From the NCBI GenBank assembly GCA_045539425.1, contig JAZQFH010000021.1, forward strand, positions 5,313-69,312: a stretch of DNA of 64,000 nucleotides. Direction: 5' to 3'. The position numbers and the translations under genes were made by a program. Below are positions 16,805 to 25,100 of this stretch, one piece after another (positions within the stretch are counted from its first letter, which is position 1; the number at the start of each line of letters is the position of its first letter). This DNA comes from RUG14871 sp045539425 (GTDB lineage Bacteria; Bacillota_I; Bacilli_A; Erysipelotrichales; Erysipelotrichaceae). The notes beneath the pieces are model-generated. The model searched no databases. It had not been told where the DNA came from and saw only the letters and a list, made by a program, of their open reading frames with translations.

Positions 16805-17836
16805 ATGAAATATTTTTCTTTTCAATGGCATATAACCGAAGAATGTGATCAGAGATGCAAGCACTGCTACATCTATGCTTTGGGAAGTCATGCTACATTC
16901 AAAATGATGACAGTTGAACAGATGAAAACCGTTATTGATAATATTGAAAGATTTAAAAGGAAATCCAACAGAGAACCATACATGTACATTACAGGCGGTG
17001 ATCCGATTCTGCATCCTGATTTCTGGACACTGCTGGAGATGATCAGAGAGAAAAAATGGAGAATTGCCATATTGGGTAATCCATTCCACCTCAACGAAGA
17101 AAACTGCCGCAGGATGTATGAATGCGGAGTCAGAAAATACCAGCTCTCTCTTGATGGGCTAAGAGATACGCATGACAGGATCAGACAGCCTGGATCATAT
17201 GATGCAACAGTTGAAAAGGTGGATGTTTTACAGAAAGCCGGCATTCAGGTAGCCTGCATGACAACTGTATCAAAATGGAATTACAGAGAGATACCGGCTT
17301 TAATAGATGAAGTTGTCAAAGCCAATTTTGACATTTTTGCTTTTGCCAGATACTGTCCTTCATTTGAAGACAGAGATATCTGCTGTTCACCTGAAGAATA
17401 CAAATGGCTGTTAACAGAGTGTGATGCCAAGTTCCAGCAGCATAAGGGATCTAATACCTTCTTTTCTTTGAAAGATCATCTGTGGACTCTGTATCTGTAT
17501 GAACAGGGAAGATTTCATCCGGAGGATTATCCGGATGATGATTATGTATATGAGGGATGTAATTGTGGTAATGCTCATTTTACCATTCTTTCTGATGGGG
17601 CATGTTATGCCTGCCGCAGAATGGAATCAAAGGTGGGAAATGCTCTGGAAGATGATCTTTTTGATCTGTTTACCGGAGAGAAAATGGATGAATACCGTAT
17701 TTACGAGAGGTTTGAAAAGTGCAGCAAGTGTCCTTTGTTAAGATTCTGCAGAGGATGTCCGGCTGTGGCATATGGTTACAGTGGCGGCAATATGTATGCT
17801 GCTGACCCGGAGTGCTGGTACCAGATAAAGGAGTAA
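16805..17836 (+). CDS. Radical SAM/SPASM peptide maturase (ACGX system)
   Basis: A 343-residue enzyme. The radical SAM cluster motif is C14-x3-C18-x2-C21 (ECDQRCKHCYIY). A GGDP motif (YITGGDPILHPDF) binds SAM. The C-terminal third is a SPASM-type domain with many Cys: GCNCGNAHF, GACYACRRM, KCSKCPLLRFCRGCPA and a final ECWYQIKE, giving ligands for two auxiliary iron-sulfur clusters. This architecture is that of RiPP maturases such as those making sactipeptides, ranthipeptides and quinohemoprotein crosslinks. It sits directly after the ACGX peptide, its presumed substrate. Start at the ATG at 16805 after TTGGAGGAA; the frame extends upstream but that would run into the hairpin. Confidence 0.9.
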   Translation: MKYFSFQWHITEECDQRCKHCYIYALGSHATFKMMTVEQMKTVIDNIERFKRKSNREPYMYITGGDPILHPDFWTLLEMIREKKWRIAILGNPFHLNEENCRRMYECGVRKYQLSLDGLRDTHDRIRQPGSYDATVEKVDVLQKAGIQVACMTTVSKWNYREIPALIDEVVKANFDIFAFARYCPSFEDRDICCSPEEYKWLLTECDAKFQQHKGSNTFFSLKDHLWTLYLYEQGRFHPEDYPDDDYVYEGCNCGNAHFTILSDGACYACRRMESKVGNALEDDLFDLFTGEKMDEYRIYERFEKCSKCPLLRFCRGCPAVAYGYSGGNMYAADPECWYQIKE

Positions 17837-17839
17837 GCA

Positions 17840-18787
17840 ATGAAAGCTGTATTAATAGATAAACCGACAGGCTCAGAAGAAATAGAATTACAGGAAGTAT
17901 GTATTCCATCAGTAAGACCGGGCTGGGTCTTAGTTAAGGTAAAAGCGTTTGGTATCAATCACAGTGAAAAACTGTTAAGAATGTTTGAAATCAGAAATGA
18001 TTACATTCAGAAACCTGTCATTCCGGGGATTGAATGTGCCGGGGAAATAGTTAATCCCTCTGATTCTGCCTTTGCGAAAGGAGATAAGGTCATCGCCTTA
18101 ATGGGAGGCATGGGAAGAAGTTTTAACGGTTCTTATTCCGAATATGCCTTATTGCCTGCCAGAATTGTTTTTAAAATAGATTCAAAGTTATCATGGGAAG
18201 AACTTGGTGCCATTCCTGAAACATACTTTACGGCTTATGGAAGTCTGTTTGAATGTCTTAATCTTGTAAAAGATGATATTCTTATGATCAGGGGAGCTAC
18301 CTGTGCGTTAGGTTATGCCGCAATCAGTCTTGCCAAGGCAGCAGGATGTAAAGTTATTGGCACAACACATAAAGAAGACAAGGTTTCATTGCTTAAGGAT
18401 TGTGATGAAGTCCTGGTAGATGATGGAAGTCTGGCTGGAAAGATTCACGTAAATAAAGTACTTGAACTGATTGGGCCAAAAACGATCAGAGACTCATTGA
18501 AATGTCTGTACAGGGGTGGAATAGTCTGTCACACCGGCATATTGGGAGGCGTTTATACTCTGGAGGGCTTTGATCCAATCAAGGAGATACCGAATGGATG
18601 CTACCTGACGGGTTTTTATTCCAATTTTCCTACTAAGAAGATAATAGATGAAATGTTTGAATTCTTTAACAGGCATGAACTGAAGCCGGTAATTGGCAGT
18701 GTCTATTCCTTCAGGGATATCAGAACAGCGTTGATGGATATCGACGCCCATAAGACGGAAGGTAAAGTAGTAATAAGGGTGGATTAA
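17840..18787 (+). CDS. Zinc-independent MDR-type (quinone reductase-like) oxidoreductase
   Basis: A 315-residue medium-chain dehydrogenase/reductase. The GroES-like N-terminal domain shows VKVKAFGINHSEKLLR and IPGIECAGEIV. The nucleotide-binding domain has GATCALGYAAISLAKAAGCKVIGTT, a variant of the AxGGVG motif. The structural-zinc Cys cluster is absent, so it belongs with quinone oxidoreductases rather than zinc alcohol dehydrogenases. It starts 3 bp after the maturase (SD AAGGAG within the previous gene's end) and is therefore co-transcribed. It could reduce or tailor the modified peptide or its target. That link is inference. Confidence 0.8.
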   Translation: MKAVLIDKPTGSEEIELQEVCIPSVRPGWVLVKVKAFGINHSEKLLRMFEIRNDYIQKPVIPGIECAGEIVNPSDSAFAKGDKVIALMGGMGRSFNGSYSEYALLPARIVFKIDSKLSWEELGAIPETYFTAYGSLFECLNLVKDDILMIRGATCALGYAAISLAKAAGCKVIGTTHKEDKVSLLKDCDEVLVDDGSLAGKIHVNKVLELIGPKTIRDSLKCLYRGGIVCHTGILGGVYTLEGFDPIKEIPNGCYLTGFYSNFPTKKIIDEMFEFFNRHELKPVIGSVYSFRDIRTALMDIDAHKTEGKVVIRVD

Positions 18788-18788
18788 T

Positions 18789-19673
18789 ATGGGGATGGAA
18801 AGTAAGGTATATTTCGAGGTAGATAAATCAAAATGTATCAGATGCGGCAGATGTAAGAATGTCTGTGCCGGTCAGGTAATTGAATATGATAAAGAAGGCT
18901 ATCCTTATATTAAGCCATTTGAAAGATTTGGCTGGAAAGGCTGCTGGAAATGTGAACACTGTCTGGCAGTATGCCCTGTTGGGGCAATATCTGTCTTTCA
19001 TAAAAAGCCGGAAAATTCATTGCCTCCTGTACCATCTGAAATGGGTGACTATATGGAAAGGCTGGTAGTTAACAGAAGAAGCTGTCGCCGTTTTCTGGAC
19101 AAGGATGTTGATTCTGAAATCATTGATGGAATCCTGTCTGCCATGAGTAATGTACCGACCGGCGGTAATGCCATGGAAGTAGAGTATACAGTCATTGATG
19201 ACCGTAACAGAGTAAGGGAAATATGGAATAAGGCTTATAAGGCAATGGAAGATAAAGCTGAAAAAGGCATATATACGCATAGCTTTTCCCGATTCTATTA
19301 TTCAGTCATGAAACAGTCAGAAAAAACGATCCGTAAGGATGATCTATTGTTCTGCGGGGCTCCGCACTTATTCATTGCCCATGCCAGATGTTCCGGCAAG
19401 TGGGGAGAGGATGCCAAGGCAGACTGTATTATTGCTGATGCTTATTTTGAACTGCTGTGCAATGCTCATGGGTTAGGGACTATCATAATGAGTTATTCTG
19501 CTGAGGTGCTGAATGAGCTGGCTCCGGAAGCTAGAAAAATGCTGAACATTCCGGAAGATCATTATACAGGACTGATTATCGGATTTGGTTATCCTGAAAT
19601 CCCGTATGCCAGAGGAACACAGAAAGACCGCGGCATAAAAATACATCGTTATAGCAGGAAGTCTGTTAAATAA
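18789..19673 (+). CDS. Ferredoxin-nitroreductase fusion flavoprotein
   Basis: A 294-residue fusion. Residues about 5-75 hold two [4Fe-4S] ferredoxin motifs: CIRCGRCKNVC and CWKCEHCLAVCP, both Cx2Cx2Cx3C. The remainder is an FMN-binding nitroreductase domain (RRSCRRFLDKDVDSEIIDGIL, then SNVPTGGNAMEVEYTVIDD; HGLGTIIMSYSAEVLNELAPEARKML near the end; GFGYPEIPYAR at the close). Such fusions pass electrons from ferredoxin to flavin. It begins 2 bp after the MDR gene, so it belongs to the same operon. A redox role connected with the Cys-rich peptide seems likely but is inference. Confidence 0.9.
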   Translation: MGMESKVYFEVDKSKCIRCGRCKNVCAGQVIEYDKEGYPYIKPFERFGWKGCWKCEHCLAVCPVGAISVFHKKPENSLPPVPSEMGDYMERLVVNRRSCRRFLDKDVDSEIIDGILSAMSNVPTGGNAMEVEYTVIDDRNRVREIWNKAYKAMEDKAEKGIYTHSFSRFYYSVMKQSEKTIRKDDLLFCGAPHLFIAHARCSGKWGEDAKADCIIADAYFELLCNAHGLGTIIMSYSAEVLNELAPEARKMLNIPEDHYTGLIIGFGYPEIPYARGTQKDRGIKIHRYSRKSVK

Positions 19674-19697
19674 TAAATGATTTACTTTTGCTGAATA

Positions 19698-19728
19698 ACC
19701 GTCAGCAGTTATATCATCAGCTGGCGGT
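19698..19728 (+). other. Hairpin between the nitroreductase and macrodomain genes
   Basis: ACCGTCAGC pairs with GCTGGCGGT (one G-U). No T-run follows, so read-through into the macrodomain-sirtuin pair is possible; the 104-bp gap has no clear new promoter. Confidence 0.5.
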
Positions 19729-19777
19729 CATAAGAAGGTAAAAAGAAACGACAATACTATGAGTAAAGGAAATGAAC

Positions 19778-20557
19778 ATGGAACAGAAAGAACGAAGGGC
19801 TTACATGATCAGATATCTTCTGAATGAAAGGGAAGAATACAGGGATATGAGTATTCCTGAAGAAAGTGATGAACAGAAAAGGCTTTTAAGAAGCCTGATG
19901 AACGTCAGGCCTCCTCAGAAAACAGCGGTTTCTTTCTTAAGGATACAGGATGATTATCTGAAGCAGGAAACAGAAGAGAAAGGGATCACTGATTATCATG
20001 ATCTGGTTCCGGTACAGAAAGGCCTGTATCTCTGGCAGGGTGATATTACGGCCTTAAGATGTGACGGCATTGTAAATGCAGCAAACAGCGGAATGACAGG
20101 GTGCTATGTACCTTGCCATGGCTGTATTGATAACTGCATCCATACATATGCCGGGGTTCAGTTAAGATACAGGTGTGATGAGATAATGAGGGCTCAGGGG
20201 CATTATGAAGAAACTGGTACGGCAAAGATAACACCAGGGTATAATCTGCCAGCCAGATATGTCATTCATACGGTCGGGCCAATTGTAAGGGGAGCGCTCA
20301 CCGAACAAAACGAACTTCAACTGCAGTCATGTTACAGGTCGTGTCTCCGGCTTGCTGAACAGAATGGCCTGAAGAGCATTGCGTTTTGCTGCATATCTAC
20401 AGGTGAATTCCATTTTCCCAATCAAAGAGCGGCTGAAATAGCAGTAAAGACAGTTAAGGAATATCTGAATGAAACAGATTCGCAGTTAGAGGTGATATTC
20501 AATGTATTCAAGGACACAGACTATGGAATATACCACAGATTACTTACAGAGCATTAA
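19778..20557 (+). CDS. Zinc-type macrodomain ADP-ribosyl hydrolase (SirTM-linked)
   Basis: A 259-residue protein. The first 80 residues are helical and charged. The macrodomain follows: QGDIT (88-91 for GDIT), IVNAANSGMTGCY (NAAN at 100-103), then a Cys-rich loop CYVPCHGCIDNCIHTYAGVQLR that marks the zinc-dependent macrodomains encoded beside class M sirtuins in staphylococci and streptococci. Those enzymes remove ADP-ribose that SirTM adds. GYNLPARYVIHTVGP and CISTGEFHFPNQRAAEIAVKTV are standard macrodomain strands. I chose the ATG at 19778 because AAAGGA lies seven bases upstream; the ATG at 19772 is too close. The sirtuin gene overlaps its end by 56 bp. Confidence 0.9.
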   Translation: MEQKERRAYMIRYLLNEREEYRDMSIPEESDEQKRLLRSLMNVRPPQKTAVSFLRIQDDYLKQETEEKGITDYHDLVPVQKGLYLWQGDITALRCDGIVNAANSGMTGCYVPCHGCIDNCIHTYAGVQLRYRCDEIMRAQGHYEETGTAKITPGYNLPARYVIHTVGPIVRGALTEQNELQLQSCYRSCLRLAEQNGLKSIAFCCISTGEFHFPNQRAAEIAVKTVKEYLNETDSQLEVIFNVFKDTDYGIYHRLLTEH

Positions 20558-21431
20558 GGAAATAAAGGATAACATTGAGAAATGTGATGCTTTGATAATC
20601 GGTGCCGGAGCAGGGCTTTCAACGGCTGCTGGATTCATTTATACTGGCGAAAGATTTGAAAGGTGGTTTTCTGATTTCATTGAAAAATACGGCTTTGAGG
20701 ACATGTATTCCGGCGGTTTCTATCCATTTGCAGATAAAACGGAATTCTGGGCATACTGGTCCAGGTACATATACGTTAACAGATACATGGATCCGCCGTT
20801 TCACTTATATGATGATCTGCTGAAACTGGTGAATAATAAGGATTACTTCGTGATAACCACAAATGTGGATCATTGTTTTCAGAAGGCAGGTTTTGAAAAA
20901 AAGAGACTGTTCTATACCCAGGGAGACTATGGCTTGTTTCAATGCAGCAAGCCATGTCATAAAGAGACCTATGATAATAAGGAAATCATAACGAAAATGG
21001 TTCTTTCGCAGGGCTTCGGCATCAGTGATGATGGAAAACTGGTTATTCCTGATGCCGGCAGTATCAGCATGAAGATTTCTGAAGAGCTGATTCCTGTATG
21101 TCCGGTCTGCGGCCGTGAAATGACCATGAACCTGCGTTCAGATAACCGTTTTGTGGAAGATGAAGGCTGGCATGAAGCTGCTGAGAGATATCAGAACTAT
21201 CTGAGAACCAGAAGCGGTATGAAGACTGTTTTTCTGGAACTCGGTGTTGGCTATAATACTCCTGGGATCATCAAATATCCTTTCTGGAACATGGCTTATA
21301 AAAATCCTGACAGTAAATACATCTGCCTGAATTATGACGATATCAGTCATCCTAGTGAAATAGACTCTCAGACTATATGCATAAAAGGAGACTGTCGTAA
21401 GGTAATAGAAAACCTGATCAGCACTGAGTGA
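20502..21431 (+). CDS. Class M sirtuin (SirTM), protein ADP-ribosyltransferase
   Basis: A 309-residue sirtuin-fold protein. The NAD-binding GAGAGLS is at residues 34-40, and TTNVD at 119-123. Where deacylating sirtuins have the catalytic His in an ELHG-like motif, this one reads YTQGDYG (Gln140), the substitution reported for SirTM enzymes that transfer ADP-ribose instead of deacylating. Zinc-type Cys pairs follow: C148-x3-C152 and VCPVCGRE. The ATG at 20502 has AGAGGTG seven bases upstream and overlaps the macrodomain gene by 56 bp, a tight writer-eraser pair. In characterised loci the target is lipoylated GcvH-L; no such gene is present here. Confidence 0.9.
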   Translation: MYSRTQTMEYTTDYLQSIKEIKDNIEKCDALIIGAGAGLSTAAGFIYTGERFERWFSDFIEKYGFEDMYSGGFYPFADKTEFWAYWSRYIYVNRYMDPPFHLYDDLLKLVNNKDYFVITTNVDHCFQKAGFEKKRLFYTQGDYGLFQCSKPCHKETYDNKEIITKMVLSQGFGISDDGKLVIPDAGSISMKISEELIPVCPVCGREMTMNLRSDNRFVEDEGWHEAAERYQNYLRTRSGMKTVFLELGVGYNTPGIIKYPFWNMAYKNPDSKYICLNYDDISHPSEIDSQTICIKGDCRKVIENLISTE

Positions 21432-21440
21432 TCAGGTTTT
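21411..21440 (+). terminator. Terminator of the ACGX-macrodomain-sirtuin operon
   Basis: CCTGATCA, 8-base loop containing the sirtuin stop codon region, TGATCAGG, TTTT. With its rc it could also serve the convergent AraC gene. Confidence 0.8.
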
Positions 21441-21461
21441 GATTATACCGTAAAAGTGTTT

Positions 21462-22508
21462 TTATAAGGCTTTTTGTCTGCGGTATTGTTGAGGAGAGAT
21501 GCCGTGACGTTCACGGAATTTGGTATAAAAATATGATTCATTAGTTATGCCTTCATCCGCAATCAGCTTGTCCACAGGATCCGTACTGCTGACAAGATTA
21601 CTGCAGAAGTTTTCCATGCGGAGATTTAGAATGTAATCCTTGAAAGATACTCCCATGATGGAAGCGAATAGTCTGCTGATGTATTTGGCATTATAACCGA
21701 ATTTGGTTTCGAGCTCTTTCAGAGAGATATCGCGGTAATTCTGGTTGGTATAGTTTATGATACCGGCTATGGCTCTGGCACTTTTTCTTGGCTGCTGGCT
21801 GTGTTCTGTAGGACAGTCGCTTAAGTAAAGAAAGAGGATCTTAAGCAGGTTTTCCATGAGGTTTTCCGAGTAATCCTTCCAGTCAAACTGATTGCAGAGG
21901 ATCTCTTCTATTACTGTTCTGATATGGTTGTTGTTTCCTCCATGGAATATGATGTATTTCTGCATGCTTTCAGAGTTGGAAATGTAATCAAGGAACAGAT
22001 CGGAAACTGAATTTGAAGGAACTGTACCTTTTAACAGATACTGCCTTATAAATCTCTGGTTGATCATCATGGTAAAAACGTGATCGTTTTCGCCAAGTTC
22101 CTGCGACATTACAAAACCGCTGTTGAGAATGATAAGGTCATTTGCGTTGAGGATCAATTCCTGATTTGGGGCATATAAGTGACATTTGCCACTATAAACA
22201 TAGCGTAAGGCGATAAAGTTACCGTACATGAATGGCTCACGGTAAAAGCGCGTCGCTTTTTTTATTACAAAATTAGCGGAATTGCTTCCAAGAAAATCCC
22301 AGAAATAGTTTGAACTGTTATTGTTGATATTACCTGAACCAGCCTGCAGTATGGTATCTGGAATGTAGTAAATATTGTTCTCATCTTTATAACCGTGCTG
22401 TTCAAGATAGTTATAAAAAGGGCTCAGACCATGAAGAGGATTATCCCTGTATTCCTGCTCACGTTGGCTGATGTCATTCATATGTTCTAATATTTCTTTT
22501 GTTTCCAT
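21462..22508 (-). CDS. AraC-family transcriptional regulator with cupin-like sensor
   Basis: A 348-residue regulator. The C-terminal 100 residues hold two HTH units: IAGIINYTNQNYRDISLKELETKFGYNAKYISRLFASIMGVSFKDYI, and EGITNESYFYTKFRERHGISPQQYRRQKA, the AraC signature. The N-terminal part has a cupin-like strand series (RYVYSGKCHLYAPNQELILNANDLIILNSGF) that normally binds a sugar. It is divergent from the PTS and deacetylase genes, which it probably activates. No ligand is named by sequence alone, but the target operon suggests an amino-sugar or beta-linked disaccharide. Confidence 0.88.
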   Translation of the reverse strand: METKEILEHMNDISQREQEYRDNPLHGLSPFYNYLEQHGYKDENNIYYIPDTILQAGSGNINNNSSNYFWDFLGSNSANFVIKKATRFYREPFMYGNFIALRYVYSGKCHLYAPNQELILNANDLIILNSGFVMSQELGENDHVFTMMINQRFIRQYLLKGTVPSNSVSDLFLDYISNSESMQKYIIFHGGNNNHIRTVIEEILCNQFDWKDYSENLMENLLKILFLYLSDCPTEHSQQPRKSARAIAGIINYTNQNYRDISLKELETKFGYNAKYISRLFASIMGVSFKDYILNLRMENFCSNLVSSTDPVDKLIADEGITNESYFYTKFRERHGISPQQYRRQKAL

Positions 22509-22671
22509 AATATTACCTGAAAGTAGAAAATTGTTGTTAATTCGATAGTTTAATGTCGTGGTTTAACATTATTATAACCTGTAATATTGTATTGTAAAGG
22601 GCAATAACAGTAATTAGTCGCTTCATGCTGGAAATAGAATACTGTAGAAAATTGTTGCCGAGGAGGAGAAA

Positions 22672-24063
22672 ATGTCAGATTATAAGGATTTAGCTAGCGG
22701 ATTAATTGAATTAGTTGGCGGCAAGGAGAATGTCACTAATGTAACTCACTGCATGACCAGACTGCGTTTCAATGTAAAGGATGACGCAAAGGTTGATGCA
22801 GAAACAATCAAGAATACAAAGGGTGTCCTGGGTTATGTTAATCAGGGCGGCCAGCATCAGATCATCATTGGCCAGACAGTTGACAAGGTCTATGATGCCG
22901 TAATTGCAGAGGGTGGTTTTGCTGCTCAGAAGGCTGTAGAGGAAAACCTGGACAAAGTATCAGCCAAGATCACACCTAAGGGAATTTTCAACGGTGTGCT
23001 GAATTATCTTTCAGGATCATTAACACCATTAATTCCATTGATCCTTGCAGCTGCTTTATTCAGAACAGCGCAGTCAATCTTAGGACCAATGATGCTGAAC
23101 GTTATCAGCGATACAAGCGATCTGTATATGATCTTAGGTATGGTATATAATGCCGGATTCTATTTCATGCCTATCTATCTTGGCTATACAGCCAGCGCAA
23201 AATTGAAAGTGAATCCAGCTCTTGGAATGTTAATGGGTGGTATCCTGATTGCTCCGGAACTCATTGCCTTGGCTACATCAGGTGCTACAACAGTCAGCGT
23301 ATACGGCATTCCAGCTGCAGTGTCAAACTACAGCCAGACGATTCTGCCGATCTTATTATCAGTGTGGGTAATGAGCTATGTTGAAAAGTTCTTCAATAAG
23401 GTCATTCCTTCCACATTAAGAACAATCTTTGCTCCGTTCTTAACAATCGTTGTAATGTTACCTGTATCATTATGTGTACTTGCACCTGCAGGGAACTTTG
23501 TAGGTAACTTCATTGGTACTGCATTATTAGGCTTAGGTAATGTTGGTGGCTTCCTTGCTGTAGCTTTAATTGCTGCATTATGGGAATTCCTGGTAATGAG
23601 CGGAATGCATCTTGTATTGGCAATGACTATGATGACAGTCATGATCACAACCGGTCATGAAGGAATCGTTTCACCTGCAGCATGCTGTGCAACATTCTCA
23701 GCATTCGGCATGGCCTTAGGTGCTGCTCTAAGAATGAAGGATAAGGAAGAAAGATCAGATAACATTGGTTACTTTATTGCCGGCATCTTAGGCGGTGTTA
23801 CGGAACCAGCCTTATATGGAACTGGCATTAAATACCGTAAGCCATTAATCGGTATGGCAATTGGCGGAGCCTTAGGCGGATTATATGCCGGATTAATGCA
23901 TGTAAATGTTTATGCCTTAGCTTCAACAAATGTTCTGATGGTTCTTGGCTATATTGGTGAAGGTACCGGTAACCTTGTTCATGGCATCATTTCCTGCGTC
24001 ATCGCAATGGTAGGTGCAGCAGTAGCTACTTATATTCTCGGACTCGGAGAAAAAGCCAAATAA
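22672..24063 (+). CDS. PTS glucose/glucoside-family EIIBC component
   Basis: A 463-residue membrane permease of the phosphotransferase system. The EIIB domain (residues 1-90) carries the phosphorylated Cys27 in THCMTRLRF. The EIIC domain (about 110-460) is hydrophobic with many membrane spans, including VMSGMHLVLAMTMM and GILGGVTEPALYGTGIKYRKPL, typical of the beta-glucoside, sucrose, trehalose and MurP branch. No EIIA domain is attached, so it must borrow EIIA from another protein, as MurP and TreB do. SD AGGAGGAG. The following deacetylase overlaps by one base, suggesting that an acetylated amino-sugar substrate is imported as its phosphate. Confidence 0.88.
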   Translation: MSDYKDLASGLIELVGGKENVTNVTHCMTRLRFNVKDDAKVDAETIKNTKGVLGYVNQGGQHQIIIGQTVDKVYDAVIAEGGFAAQKAVEENLDKVSAKITPKGIFNGVLNYLSGSLTPLIPLILAAALFRTAQSILGPMMLNVISDTSDLYMILGMVYNAGFYFMPIYLGYTASAKLKVNPALGMLMGGILIAPELIALATSGATTVSVYGIPAAVSNYSQTILPILLSVWVMSYVEKFFNKVIPSTLRTIFAPFLTIVVMLPVSLCVLAPAGNFVGNFIGTALLGLGNVGGFLAVALIAALWEFLVMSGMHLVLAMTMMTVMITTGHEGIVSPAACCATFSAFGMALGAALRMKDKEERSDNIGYFIAGILGGVTEPALYGTGIKYRKPLIGMAIGGALGGLYAGLMHVNVYALASTNVLMVLGYIGEGTGNLVHGIISCVIAMVGAAVATYILGLGEKAK

Positions 24064-24821
24064 TGAAAAAAGTTTTAATAAGGGCAGATGACTTAGGCTT
24101 TTCCAGGGCGATCAATCTTGGAATAGCTGACAGTGTTAAAGGCGGTCTGATCAGAAGCATCGGAATAATGCCTAACATGCCAGAAGCAGAAAATGGATAT
24201 AAGCTGGTTGAAGGATATGATATATGCTTTGGCCAGCATACCAACATCTGTGCCGGTAAGCCGTTAAGTGATCCTGCATTAATACCGTCACTTGTTGACG
24301 ATCGCGGATATTTTAAAACATCAAAAGAATACAGATCTGCTTTTTCAAGAGGTGAAGATATCGTTAATGTTGATGAGGCAGTTATTGAAATTGAAGCTCA
24401 GTATCAGAAGTATAAGGAAATCGTAAAGGATGAACCTCATTATTTTGAGGGTCATGCGATTGCCTCTGGCAACTTTTTTAAAGCCTTAGAGATAGTTGGC
24501 GAAAGGCATGGTTTGAGAATGTTCCCGGTCTCATTTGATTCAAAGTCGATGAATTTTGAAGGTAAAAAGCTCAGAATGACGATTGATTCAATGGGCCCGG
24601 AATATGATCCATATTCATCATTGAGAAAACTCATTCTTGATGAAGATAAAGATGTAATTGATATCTTTGTGGCTCATCCGGGATATCTTGATGCTTATAT
24701 CATCAGGAATTCTTCATTGACTGTCAACAGAACTAAGGAAGTGGAAATGCTGACGGATGAAAGTTTTGTAAAATGGGTAAAGGATCAGGAAGTTGAACTG
24801 ATCACATACGATAATCTTTAG
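24063..24821 (+). CDS. ChbG/YdjC-family carbohydrate deacetylase
   Basis: A 252-residue protein of the YdjC/ChbG family, which removes an acetyl group from imported N-acetylated disaccharides such as chitobiose phosphate. The start KKVLIRADDLGFSRAINLGI has the catalytic DD pair. A GQHTNI segment gives a metal His, and HYFEGHAIASGNFFKAL plus VDIFVAHPGYLD (IDIFVAHPGYLDAYI) hold further metal ligands. It overlaps the PTS gene by one base. In E. coli the counterpart lies in the chb operon. No glycosidase follows here, so the downstream hydrolase must be elsewhere. Confidence 0.87.
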   Translation: MKKVLIRADDLGFSRAINLGIADSVKGGLIRSIGIMPNMPEAENGYKLVEGYDICFGQHTNICAGKPLSDPALIPSLVDDRGYFKTSKEYRSAFSRGEDIVNVDEAVIEIEAQYQKYKEIVKDEPHYFEGHAIASGNFFKALEIVGERHGLRMFPVSFDSKSMNFEGKKLRMTIDSMGPEYDPYSSLRKLILDEDKDVIDIFVAHPGYLDAYIIRNSSLTVNRTKEVEMLTDESFVKWVKDQEVELITYDNL

Positions 24822-24828
24822 TAACAAT

Positions 24829-24856
24829 GAATCATTTTCCATATGGAAGATGATTC
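24829..24856. other. 28-bp near-perfect palindrome after the deacetylase gene
   Basis: GAATCATTTTCCAT with ATGGAAGATGATTC. One position is a G-U in RNA. No T-run follows. It may act as a weak terminator or mRNA 3' stabiliser. Confidence 0.5.
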
Positions 24857-24881
24857 TATTGCTATATGATAGGATTTGAAA

Positions 24882-25064
24882 ATGAAACGTACATTTATAG
24901 CACCTAATAAGTATATTCAGGGGCCAAATCAATTAGGAAACATTAAGAAGTTTTCAGCAACCTACGACATGAGTACAATGTTGAGCATCACCAATCCTTA
25001 TGGCAATGAATATGATTTTATTGAACCTCAGTCAGTGGTAAAAGGACAGTCAGTTATAAAGTAA
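24882..25064 (+). pseudogene. Glycerol-dehydrogenase-like (GldA) N-terminal fragment
   Basis: A 60-codon frame begins MKRTFIAPNKYIQGPNQLGN, the standard N-terminus of iron-containing glycerol dehydrogenases (F-I-A/S-P-x-K-Y-x-Q-G). After about 30 residues the match is lost and the frame ends at KGQSVIK. The NAD- and metal-binding regions are missing, so it cannot be an active enzyme. It has a poor SD (AGGAT) and is followed by a good terminator. I read it as a decayed gene fragment. Confidence 0.6.
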
Positions 25065-25069
25065 AAAAC

Positions 25070-25100
25070 GGCATCTGAAGTAACATTCAGGTGCCTTTTT
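25070..25100 (+). terminator. Terminator after the GldA fragment
   Basis: GGCATCTGAA, GTAAC loop region, TTCAGGTGCC (one G-U), TTTTT. Confidence 0.85.
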
